Of a stretch of DNA of 64,000 nucleotides, positions 23,134 to 34,400 are shown piece after piece. Every line of letters starts with the position of its first letter. The first letter of the stretch is position 1. The stretch comes from Arcuatula senhousia (lineage: Eukaryota > Mollusca > Bivalvia > Mytilida > Mytilidae). Location of the stretch: assembly GCA_963971305.1 (NCBI GenBank), contig OZ020304.1, positions 2,728,001-2,792,000 of the forward strand, read 5' to 3'. Under the pieces are notes generated by a model, which was not told where the DNA came from, searched no databases, and was given only the letters and a program-made list of their open reading frames with translations. Made by a program: the position numbers and the translations under genes.

Positions 23134-24200
23134 ATAGGTATTACTTTCCGGCGGCGACGGCGTAAACTTTTTTGTAAGACTTTTGTGGAAAATGAATTCC
23201 AAGAAAAGTATAGTAGCTAGGCATTTGATATTTGGTATACAGACAGTTGGGGTTATGGTCTACACAACTGGCACCATGCCGTTTGACCCTGACCCCAATT
23301 TCATAGTTCAGCGACTCTGAGAACTTAGATGTTGTTTCGGGCCAAAAAACCCCTTTGTAAGAATTTTGTGGAAAATGAATTTCAAGAAAAGTATAACAGC
23401 TAGGCATCTGATATTTAGTATACAGACAGTTGGGGTTACGGTCTATGCAACTGGCACCATGCCGTTTGACCCTGACCCCAATATCAAGGTTCACTGACTG
23501 TGTGAACTTGGATGTTTTTTTCAGTCCAAAATACCCCTATGTAAGACTCTTGTGGAAAATGAATTAAGTGAAAGTATAAAAGTTAGGCATCTGATATCTG
23601 GTATACATACATTTAGTGCTATGGTCTATGCAACTGGTGCCATGCCGTTTGACCTTGACCCATTTTCATGGTTCAGTGACTCTGTGAACTTAGATGTTTT
23701 TTGGGGCAAAAAAACTCTTTGTAAGACTTTTGTGGAAAGTGAATTAAGTGAAAAGTATAATAGCTAGGCATCTGATATTTGGTATACAAACATTTGAGGT
23801 TTTGGTCTACACAACTGACACCATGTTGTGTGACCATGACACCATTTTCACACTTCAGTGACTTTGTGAACTTAGATGATTTTTGGGTGGAAAATGAGTT
23901 AAGTGAAAAGTATAATATTATAGCTAGGCATCTGATATTTGGGAATTATGGTATACACAGCTGACTCACCATGTAATGTGACTTTGACCCCATTTTCATG
24001 GTTGAATGACTTAGTTAATGTTGGTCTTTTTTCATTGTTTCTCATTAACTATGGTATCTAGAACACACTTCAGACATTTTTGTTATTGTTAAATGGAATT
24101 CTGTCACCTGTCACATGACCTTGACCTTAACTTTTCTGAAGGCCCAGCTAGACCTTCAATGAGTTCTGTGCTGGTGCCGACAGGCGAGACATACTTTAGT
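23134..24200 (+). repeat. Family C tandem array, copy 2
   Basis: Units of about 182 bp (TTGTAAGACTTTTGTGGAAAATGAATT, AGCTAGGCATCTGATATTT, CAACTGGCACCATGCCGTTTGACCCTGACCC) start near 23165, 23345, 23530, 23715 and 23890 (shortened). The array closes with GCTGGTGCCGACAGGCGAGACATACTTT at about 24170. The orientation is the same as 16721-17800. A 117-residue minus-strand open frame at 23141-23494 is a repeat artefact: the same peptide phrase occurs twice because the unit does. Confidence 0.75.
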
Positions 24201-25508
24201 GTCAACTCTTGTTGCTAAATTGGCCTTAATTAAACCATTCTTTTTGTCCCAAGAACTAGAATTCCTAGGTTGAGAACCATGGAGACGAGTTTCCATGATG
24301 AAAGCTCGAAACATATCATATATCCCAGTAATATGCTTACATATAACATAACCTTGCCGTTGAACTCTTGGTTCAGCAATTGGTTCCTCAGTAACAACTT
24401 AAACAGAATGAACTGCACCACCATCATTTGGCATTGTAGCTTTTGGTTTCAAGAACAGTTATCTTGAAAGTTTCAATACATTCACTATGTATTATAGTTC
24501 CGTGCAAGTGATTTTGGCCACCATGATATCCAAAGAATTATAGGTCGAAATGTGATGACATTTTGGTATGAAGGTACTTAGGAAAAATGTACACATGCTT
24601 AGCCACCATTTGAAGTTGACTTTATTTACAACCTAGTGATCTTGAGTATTAAAGTAATTCAACCCATGTCTCGGGGGTTTCACAAACTATACAAAAACCA
24701 AAGATAGGCATCTTCATTCCTACAATGTTACTAGTATTTCTAGTCACCATTTTCAACATTTCCACAAAGGATATAGAATTATATAACTATAGACTACACA
24801 AACAGGGCATGCTTATACCCCCTCTCCAATGCCTAGCGTATTAGAAAAAAAATCACCCTTCGCAACTTTTTTTTTAACATCAAACGATCAACAAACAGCT
24901 AGACAGTTGAAAAACGATCTCTTAATGGATTTCTTACCATTATAAGTGGGACATTGTGTTTAGAATAAAATCTTATTTTACACATACTGAAACCTATTGC
25001 GGAATCTGCTAAAATGTCTATCTGTTTGTGAAGGGATGATGTCAGAAGTACAATAAAGTTGATCTTGAATTCATGTTAATATTTTATAAGTATTTTGTTA
25101 TTCTGATGTTACTGTACAGTTCTGGTCTGTCTTTGTGCTTATTAATCATAATTGTTATATGTCTTATGCCCCCCCCCCCCCCAGTGGGACCAAATTGGAA
25201 AATAAAGAATTGTAATTGAAATATTTGCTTTGATTTCAGTTCTTAAAAGAGGCCATCGATGTATAAGTTAAATGATATTTTCAGGAAATGATTTCTCTCA
25301 AAGACAGACACTTTATATAAGGCATCTGGGTAACATGAACATAATATGTCTTCATAAGAGTAAAATAAATCGGACAAAAAAAGTATTGTAGGTTTTACAA
25401 ATTGAGGGCCAAATGCGGTGATTCCAGTATCGCTTAAAAGATACTTAATGTCTTTATTTTTAGTGGATTTCGGTTACTTAAATAAACATCATGGAACTTT
25501 AATAACAG
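24201..25508. other. Intergenic, no recognised gene
   Basis: At 25168-25184 a C14-type run is followed by AGTGGGACCAAATTGGAAAATAAAG. That wording resembles the 3' end of a plus-strand non-LTR element, but no coding tail was found upstream. The remainder is unremarkable AT-rich sequence. Confidence 0.4.
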
Positions 25509-26984
25509 CTACATTGGAAATAACAAAACTCCAGAGAATGATGTGAAAGGTTCGTTAGGTGTCCCATAAACGTCCATCGCTGTCTTTGATTTATAATGTC
25601 TCATCCAAACCATTTCTCCCTTTTCCAACACTAACACAACAGTATGGGAGCCACCGTTATACTCAGACGTGGATGCTTCGTTAGCAACTATTTGGTTGCC
25701 ATCCTTTACCATTTCGACAAACAAAGCATCAGCCATGTGATTTTTAAACGTTGTTGCTGATATTAGATATATTCCTCTTAGTGGGGCGGTGAAATGACCG
25801 TGTCGTGGATCATATCCGTTTCCTATATTAAGCAGGACTTTATCATATTTTATTTCTTGTAACTCGCCAAGGCTCAGTATTTTCGTGAGAACCGCTGTAA
25901 ATGCAACATTTGTTCCTGAATGTGTTTCAGTTTCTGCAACAAATACGACAGTAAAATACTCTATTGTAACATAAAAGGCTAGACGATTTTTTTAAATCTA
26001 TCATTACATTTTAAAACCAGGCTAGATTATATTCCATTTAATTTCAATGTTGTTTTTAACATTCATACCATGAATTGAGGAATTACATTCAATGCTTGTT
26101 TAGAAATCTCGGAAAAGCATTATCAGTTTAGAAATTGTTTCAATCCATGATCTGTTTCTGATTGAATTCCTAACAAATTCCGTCATTTTTATAGCATTAT
26201 CTCCCTTGACAAACAAAATAAATTCTTTTCATAAACATGAAATTAGATGTGTGACAGTATAAATGTCGTTTTATTATATTTGAATAAATCTTAATGTTGA
26301 ATTATTCTTTTGTTCCGTTTTATACATTTTCAATAAATGTTTGCAAATTAAGCAGCTAAACCCCACAAGTCATTTGTACCGATTAAGTCTTCTCTTCAGC
26401 GACTGTTAAACCCATACGAATGTAGATTTTTCTACTAATAATTTCATCCAAACTTACGAATAGGTGCCAAGAGTCTTGCAGTCCTCGCTCCAGTATTGCT
26501 GTTTGGCTGACATGCATTCTCTATCTTTTCTTCCAATCGCTTTTCTAAAACGTTTATTTTCTCTTCTAATGAACGTTTGATAGTCTTCAAGCTTTCTTTC
26601 AATTGTATCACCTCATCTGGAAATATTGCAAGTAGTTTAATTTACCACAACTACATTAAGATTAACTTTTTTCTTTATCATATATGAAAATTAAAGATTA
26701 ACACGACCAAGACAGATTGATCTTAATATGGAGAGCTATGCTATGTGTGGATGAATGCTGACAGAAAATTGAATTACGTGTATAAGGAATCGAATAACCG
26801 GTATATAAGAAGGTCATGTACCAGTATTAAAGACATTCAGAGCGTTACGAACTGAACTTACAGCAGAAGTGCTGCTACCCTGAACGTATATTATTCATAT
26901 GCATGTAATTTTATTCCATCTTACTGTTAATCTGCTTGAACTCTTCTATAGGAATAGTAATTGACTCTCCAACAGCAAAGTCTT
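25509..26984 (-). CDS. C1q-domain-containing protein (three 3' exons; N-terminus not found)
   Basis: Minus-strand exons are 26984-26925, 26616-26458 and 25933-25509. All borders seen are GT-AG and the visible frame gives 213 aa plus stop. The middle exon is a heptad-rich coiled coil (VIQLKESLKTIKRSLEEK...) followed by NACQPNSNTGART. The last exon is a C1q globular domain of about 130 aa: NVAFTAVLTK, then YDKVLLNIGNGYDPRHGHF, then AP(L)RGIYLISATTF, a central strand with HTVVLVLEKGEMVWMRH, and the terminal FTSFSGVLLFPM. There is no collagen repeat; short coiled coil plus C1q is the usual layout of the large bivalve C1qDC family, secreted lectin-like proteins often linked to innate recognition. 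Secretion is inferred, because the signal-peptide exon should lie above 26985 and was not identified. Confidence 0.85.
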
Positions 26985-27977
26985 CTAATACAAAACAATG
27001 AAGTACATATAAAACTATTGACACTGATATCATTATAATACTTATGACACAATATGTTACTCCTAAATCGTCTCAACATAAACATGATACTTTTATCTTA
27101 TCTTGGTTCTCAAGAAACAACCTAAATTTCACCGGCCCTTTCTTGCATATATAGATAACCACTTCTATCAGATTTGCACAAGGGCGATATTATCTTCTTG
27201 TACGCTACACGTCTTTTAGTGCAGAGCAGAGATACCACATTCAAGGAAATTACAATAGTTAAGCAAAGTTAATTTCTAAACTGAATAAGCATCTGTTTTG
27301 TCCTTTTATTTATTTGAACAATTATTCTCCTCGTTCGACAATTTTGAACCTTAAAAAAAATATTTTTCCATTTTGGTACCTGCTGTCACACTGAGGTTCT
27401 ATACAAGTTCCAAAATGCACATCTACAATGAAAAATGAGTCAATCTACCCAAGGACAACGCCTTGTCCAACCCCATTTCGTCTGCTAGCTAGGAGCCTCG
27501 AATCATTTTAGGAGCTACTTGCAGCTTGTTAGTCATGCAATTCTGTTTTTATCCGCACTATAAATACACTGTATCATAGAGAACCCAAAAATAAAAGAAA
27601 AATAAAAACGACGCACAAACCCCAATATTCACAGTATAGTTGGTCCCTTAACGGTAGAAGTAGAAGAAAATTACAACGATAGTGACGGAACCGAAACGGG
27701 TAAAAATAGTTATTGTTACATGCCTTATTTTTACAAACTTCAAAAATAAAAATAAAAAGATTAATAAGTACATTTTTTAAAGATTAAAGACCCCATATTC
27801 ATAAAACAATCCTGAACTTCCAGTAATATATATCAAAATATTTTTTTTAGGTTTTCACCGGAATATTTCAGTCAATTTATACATCAGAGTAAAGTTGGAT
27901 TACTTCTGTGGTGTTGGTCTTTGTCCCCCCGAACAGTCCTAGAATAGTAACATTTTTCATAATTATACATGTTATTT
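26985..27977. other. Upstream of the C1q gene; first exon expected here or beyond
   Basis: The acceptor TTTTGTATTAG at 26985-26995 shows that another exon exists upstream on the minus strand. I found no convincing ATG plus signal peptide in this stretch. AT-rich, with no repeat family recognised. Confidence 0.4.
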
Positions 27978-28440
27978 AAATAACTAACTAACTAACTAAT
28001 TTTATTCAGTCTAAAATCCATTACAGAGGATCATCACTGAAAAGGAAACAACATTCTACAATAGACAAAATAACATACAATAACAAAACACACTGAACAT
28101 ATAATATTCATATACCATTATTATAACTTAACCAATCCCTCTGACGAATTTCGAGTCTTCATACAGTCTTCCAAGAATGAAAATAATCTGATTAGAACAT
28201 CAGTTTCAGACGCATCCATTAAATATTTGAATTTTTCAAGGATATCTAAGTTTCGGAATTCGAATACAATTTCAGATATATCTGCGAAAAATAAATTTCT
28301 TGAATTTTCGAACAAATTGCACTCGCAGATGAAATGGAATTCATCTTCTATCTTATTAGCATTACATGATTTACAGAGACGTTCATTTGACGCAGTTTTG
28401 TAAATATGTATATCATGAATATCTTCATCATTTTTTTTGT
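27978..28440 (-). mobile_element. Non-LTR retrotransposon 3' end (minus strand, 5'-truncated)
   Basis: Reading down from about 28440, the translation has CKSCNANKIEDEFHFICEC, a zinc-knuckle-like motif of the same layout as the tails at 4895 and 32520, then ENSRNLFFADISEIVFEF to a stop at 28121. The 3' UTR finishes CTGAATAAAATTAGTTAGTTAGTTAG, i.e. a polyadenylation signal with a (TTAG)n tail. Only the carboxy-terminal part is present. A 696-bp TIR element begins 30 bp beyond its upstream end. Confidence 0.75.
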
Positions 28441-28471
28441 ACGTTTAATTTAATGTTTCGTAATTTAATTT

Positions 28472-29167
28472 CGGTGCATTTCATTTGAGCGAATTGACAT
28501 TTCAATTGAGCGGAAAAAAAGTTTCATTTGAGCGAAATATTTTTTTCATTTGAGCGAATTTTCCTACAGGTAAATTACAGGTAAATTTTGCTTTTACTGG
28601 TAACTTTTGAGAACATTTTCCTTTGTACTATTAAGGAAACATTTGTAGATAGAACAAATATGTAAACAATATGTTTATTAAAATAATTTTTTACATGCTA
28701 AAAATAATTCTGTCAGATACTAACTTTAAAATGTGAGCACTATGTGTTAACGTCTAGACTGAAGTCAACGCAAGCACTAAATTTGTTACCGAGCAGCTTG
28801 ATAAATTCGAGTCTAGCAATTTGGTCACTAGTGTATTTCTGATTAGTGTCAATCGAAAATTCAATCTTTCTAATAGATAGAAATGAAAAATCAATGAAAT
28901 CAAGGTACTGAATCTGTGATTCGAATGTTTGTTCCACAACCACTTCATCTAATTTAATACATGTATAAAAATAAAATATTTTAAATGTTATTAAAGTAAA
29001 GTATATATATGCAAGTTTAAGTCCTCTTCTCTCTCTCTCTCTTTTGTACAAATTTTATAGTCATTTACCTATATTTACCTTGAAAAATATTCGCTCAATT
29101 GAAATAGAAAAATTCGCTCAAATGAAAACAGGGGTCATTTTCAAATTCGCTCAAATGAAATGCGCCC
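28472..29167. mobile_element. 696-bp TIR element with 8-bp target duplication
   Basis: The left end GGTGCATTTCATTTGAGCGAATT mirrors AATTCGCTCAAATGAAATGCGCC at the right. Flanks carry TTTAATTT at 28464-28471 and again at 29168-29175, an 8-bp duplication as made by hAT-type transposases. The word TTCA(T/A)TTGAGCG recurs four times at the left and, inverted, three times at the right as subterminal repeats. No transposase is encoded; short minus-strand open frames inside are not genes. A CT microsatellite lies near 29028-29042. Confidence 0.8.
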
Positions 29168-29199
29168 TTTAATTTTTATTTGAATTGTATTAAAATGTT

Positions 29200-29342
29200 T
29201 ACATACATATGATATCTTCTAGCTTTAGACGTTGAAGAAGAATTCAAGCCCCTGTGGAAAGAACTTGTAAACTTGGTGACATTGAAGTTGAAAATTAATT
29301 TTCCTCTTCAATGTCCAAAGCCAGAAGATATGATATGTATTT
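29200..29342. repeat. Imperfect inverted repeat, ~45-bp arms
   Basis: CATACATATGATATCTTCTAGCTTTAGACGTTGAAGAAG is mirrored by CTTCAATGTCCAAAGCCAGAAGATATGATATGTAT with about 80% pairing. It is probably a small foldback element. Confidence 0.55.
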
Positions 29343-29345
29343 TGG

Positions 29346-29440
29346 TCATTAATATCGACTAAAAGATCTATAGTTTCTCCTACCAATAGTAGGGATCGAT
29401 TTTTAGTCGATATTAATTCTGGTCATTAATATCGACTAAA
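29346..29440. repeat. ATTAATATCGACTAAAA inverted plus direct repeat
   Basis: ATTAATATCGACTAAAAGATC (29348) is inverted at 29394-29416 (GATCGATTTTTAGTCGATATTAAT) and repeated in direct orientation at 29425-29441. The arrangement suggests a short hairpin element with a partial second copy. Confidence 0.55.
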
Positions 29441-29464
29441 AAATCTTTAGAGTGGATAGAAGTA

Positions 29465-29740
29465 AAGAGATACCAATGGGGCATTCGAGTGTCAAAAGTA
29501 CGATAGGGCAACGACGAAACCGGCAAACACGAACAAGAACAGCACGAAGAAAACACAAACACAAAATCAACCGAACGGAAATCAAGAACGAGAACTAAAG
29601 TCGTAACAAGAGTGAACTCAGGTGCTCCTGCCTGCTATAGCACACCCGTAGTGTTGCTAATAAGTCAAATCCGGTAAAGGATGACAAAACAAATTTCTAC
29701 GACAAACCAACATCTGCACTCATTTGAGAGATAAAAAACC
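29465..29740 (+). repeat. Dispersed repeat, family D copy 2
   Basis: The same ordered phrases as at 1770-2092 (ATACCAATGGGGCATTCGAGTGTCAAAAGT, AACAAGAGTGAACTCAGGTGCTC, CTATAGCACACCCG, AAATCCGGTAAAGGATGACA, CCAACATCTGCACTCATTTGAG). Non-coding. Confidence 0.65.
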
Positions 29741-31403
29741 CATATTTGTCTACCGTTAAATTTATGGAGTGAAGAGAGCAACCATGGAGCAACATAACAC
29801 TGTGTCATCAATTACCAGAATTAAAGCCCCTGGTGTTCTTTCTTCAAATGGTTACAGCTGTCTCCCCTTTTCAATTTCCAGGTTATGACACTTCCAAATA
29901 CACCTCTTTCTTTTCTTTACAACTGTGCAGCTATTTCTCTATTTCAAAATTTGTTTTGAAAAACTTATGTTCTTATTAAGATTTTCAGTTATTTCCAAGA
30001 TTATTAGTTTCTATTTCTACTTCAACTGGGTCTTCTACTGTCTAATTAATGGCTAACTTCAACAGGATGAAGAAACTGTCATTACCTGCGCATGCATATA
30101 AACAATTTAAAAAAGTGATTTGTGTGAAAAAAGAAACAAATCTAAGTAAACAGTTGATAGTGGAATTAAAATAACTGTGACTATTTATTATTATTTAACC
30201 ATTACCTATTATGGTATAGTTCTTTTATGACACATCACTGCCAGTGTTAGCAGCTCCAGAGGACCCGGTGCGAAGACCATCATTTCCACTGAAAAAGTGC
30301 CCGTCTTGCATCACGGGGTGCTACTGGTTTTTACTACGACCCAATTAAGGATGCTCGTCAGTCTTGTTTTGGGATTTTTGTAATATTTTCGAAATCCTCT
30401 GGTTCTTACCATAAACATGAGTAGGTCAAAGTAGGGTTAATTTTTGCCCACGAACCCCCTATTTTCTTGTTATCAATATCTTTAATATGTCATAAAGAGG
30501 CTATAAACAAAGTTATATCAAATCCCATTTATTCTGTCATGAGTTTTAATAGCTAGATAGTGCTAATGCTAAACCTATGCAGGGATCAGTTTTATTTAAT
30601 CCCTGACCTATGTAAAAGTCAGAGAAAACCTTTTCCCGCGATAACTTTCCCGCCAATTAACTTGAAAACGAGCTCACGAACCTATCATTTTTTTCTTATT
30701 ATATACCTTTTCCTATTATCTTTTTATTTAAGGCATCAAATTTTGAAACCTATCTATTTTCAATGATAGTAGCGAACATCGCTCAGTTTCGATCCACTCG
30801 TGGGTTGTTAATGGTGCGTTGTTAATTTTGTTATTTGTAGGTTGTTAGCCAGATTTAGAAACCGGAAATTAGACTTGTGTTACCGCCCCTGATTTTCCCG
30901 CATACGTCCAAATCTAGGGACTTGTAACGGGTAATCAAAAAGTGGGTTTTTTCCTGACTGGGCATGTGCAAACATTTCGATACAGGATTCAAGAAAAAAC
31001 ATGGCCGCGCCCATATGACTGTAATTTGTCTGAAGCGAAGCATATACAAAACACTGTTACAACACAACTACTTTTTAAATACTTTCTTTTTTGTAATCGT
31101 ATTTATATTCATAAAAGTTTTCCTACCTTACATGCGTCTGAATGTCAGATTTTACAGATTTTTGTGTTTGTTATTCAGCGTGACGTCAGACTTTTCTGTG
31201 ACGTTAAAAGTTCGGGAAAATTTCATAAGGGTTATCCCAAGGGATATCCCTGACACAATGACGTAGAAAACAACGAAATTACTTTTTTAACTCCACGAAG
31301 AAGATTGCTAGTTACCGGCCTCTTCGGAAAGTATTGCAGTTGAGGCCGGAAATGCCAGCCTAACCGGAAATTTGATAAATGGCGGGAAATTAAATAAACA
31401 AAA
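29741..31403 (+). other. Upstream flank of GINS1
   Basis: It contains the promoter and 5' UTR of GINS1 by position; no TATA box is evident. At 30346-30420 a sequence starting AAGGATGCTCGTCAG and containing CGAAATCCTCTGGTTCTTACC resembles the end of the TIR element at 38518-38913. Short open frames near 30942-31266 overlap one another and lack family features. Confidence 0.4.
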
Positions 31404-34400
31404 ATGTTAGCTGAAAAAGCATTGGAACTCATTCGGGAACTTCAAAGAACAGCGGACGGTTCTCTTAATCCATACAATGTAATTTGATAAGTAATTCATA
31501 CAACAGATAAATAATATGGAGTTGGCATCAGCCTAAAATCGGATTAGCCTATGATTTATCACCAGGATTGCAGGAAGGCGTAAAAACCCCAACAAAATGA
31601 ATAATGTCGCATCTTTTTACAGGTTGGGGAGTATGCCCCAAATCAAGGATAATACCCAGAAATGGGTATTATCCTTGATTTCAAGGATCATGTGATCCTT
31701 GATTTTAAGGATACAAAACTTAAACTTGATATTTCTTTCTTACTAGAGATAGGCGGCTTCTGTTGCAGTGGAATACACTGGAAGTGATAACAGAACTTCC
31801 TAATTGTGCATCCAAGAATAAAAATCAATGGGTGATTTAGGCCTACTATTGCAGAAAGTGTTTTTTTGTGTGTTTTAAATTGACCAATTGATCAATCAAT
31901 TCAGTTTTTCAAAACATTTAAATGACTCTTTGATTCTCTTGTAAGTCCAATAACACTTTATGGGTGTGAATTATGGGGAGCATTTTGTCACTTAAAAGAT
32001 ACTGACCCCTTTGAACACTTACATTTAAAATTTATTAAAGAAATACTAGGAATACACAGCAAAGCAACAAATGTTGCATGCTTAACAGAGCTTAATAGAC
32101 ACCCACTTGTAGAAAAAGTAAAATTACTAGCTATAAAATTTTGGGATCATATTTCAAATTCAACAAATACATTAGTTAATAAAGTCTATAATAATATTCC
32201 TGATAACAATAAATGGATTACAACAATAAAAATGTGGGTTAAGAAACTAGGCTTTGGCTATTTAATTAATTGTACTGAAAATATCAAATCTGCATTAACA
32301 TCAATTAAACAAAGACTATATGACCATACAGTACAAACTCAGAACAGCAGTATAGCTGAAAGTAAAAAGCTGTCTTTCTATAAAACTATTTACAGACAAA
32401 ACCAGAGACCTTTCTATGTAGATAACTGTAGATTCAGGTCAGATAGAACAACAATTTGTAAATTCAGAATAAGTGCCCACACTCTAGCAATAGAGAAAGG
32501 CAGATATCAAAATATTCCCCAAAACAACAGAATATGTCCAAAATGTGACACCGGTGCAATTGAAGATGAAATTAAATGCATTTCTTTGTTCATTGTCCAG
32601 CTTATACAACTTTTAGAAAAGAATTAATTATTAAACTCAAATGTTGTTTTAAGAATTTAGACTCATTAACCGACTACAAAATACCTTTAATTCTAAATAG
32701 CAGTTCTTTAATAGTACATAAAGCTTTAATTAAATACATAAACAATTGTCAAGGAAAAAAATAAGTCATTATTGTCACCCCACATTTGTATGTAATTTGA
32801 AAAAAAACCTTATATTTATATTCAAATAATGAAAGGCTTTCGTGATTAAAATTATATATACATGCAGGATTAATGCATGATCCATTTTTGAGTTGCCACC
32901 ACCCAAGGTTTATTACTGTAATATATAGTCTTTAATTTCGTTTGATTTAAGAATATGTTCATGTATTAATGTGTTATAACCATTTATTGTAAATGTGTTT
33001 TGACAATAAATAATTCTAATTCTAATTCTAATGACCAGTGATTGGTTTGTCACATGGCATGTCATCATACAATAGAAAGATAAAAGTGCTCAGGACACAC
33101 CTGGATGCTCACAGACATCTCAGTCAATATTAATGCATTTTAATGATTTGTTTTTAATTTTCAAATACAAATGGAATTTAAACAGAAATTTCAGAAACAG
33201 GTAGTATTTGTAAATCTATGTGTTTCCCCTGCATGAGAAAAGGAACTTTTGGCTACAGAAGTGCATAAAGGGGGCCTAAAGTTTCAAATACCCCAAAACA
33301 AAGATAATACCCGTTTTCGGGCATACTCCCCAACCTGTTTTATGCCCCATCTTCGATAGAACGGTGCATACAACGCTTGGGTCCGTCCACCCAAAACATT
33401 GCGAGATGAAGCATGTCTTTTGGGCATGATCTTTTTTTCCTGATCCTGACGTCTATACACTAGACACAACTGTTCTCTTTCTACAACAGTGGCTCCCTCG
33501 TATGGATTCTCAGGGGGATTCTCTCAGTAAAACGGAGTAGAGCCACGAAGGCCCCAAATCGGCCCAAAAATTAAACTTTGATATACTTCCCTGTAATTGC
33601 TCCCTTGATGTTCATTAGAATTCATATTTTATAAATTGCAATATCTTTTGCTTTAATTGTTTATCAACATGAACAAGGAGGGCAGTAGTCTAAAAATCAG
33701 TCTTTTTTGCACAAATCTCGTTTTTTGACATTTTTCATTGATTTTCATGTATAAATTGGTGAAAACGACAGTCTTCGCACTATAAATTTTGGTCCACAGG
33801 CCCGACAACTTATTATTGAAAATTTTTGTATAGACAACATTGGCTTGTTGTTGCCATTTCTACAGGCCCTCAAGCATTTTCACTAGACATGGCTTGTGGC
33901 CTGTGGCCAATTTCGAAGACTGAAACGAAAATGGCCACACCCGTCGACCAAAATTATTTTGTGATATTAATGTGTATTTTTATGTTATAAAATGATTATT
34001 AATAAATTACGATGGTCGACGAATGTGGCCAATACTATTTTTGACAAAAAACGACGAGAAAACAGTGAAAATAGGCGAACAATTAAGAATTGTATAAATT
34101 ATGGCGTGTTTGAAGTGCCAAGGCTATCCATGTGATGTAGGTATTTTGTTAAATCTTGCATATATGAAAAGTCCAGTTATGTCTTAACTCATTTTGGATA
34201 AATTTACGAAGAGTTGAAGTAGTTTAAAAATTAGTAAAAATACAGGGCCGATTTGAGGCATTCGTGGCTCTTCTCCTTTCTCTATCGTATTACTATTTAG
34301 CGCAGGCTCATGGTCAGGGTAGTGGGTGACGAGGAGTATAAAATCATTTGCTGTTACTGATGTATTCTCCACTAGTGTTAGAATGTCTTGATATAGTTTC

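Noticed and set aside
23141..23494. Minus-strand 117-residue open frame with a peptide phrase repeated twice
   Set aside because: It lies wholly in the family C array. The peptide repeats because the ~180-bp DNA unit does, and other units of the same array are not open in that frame.
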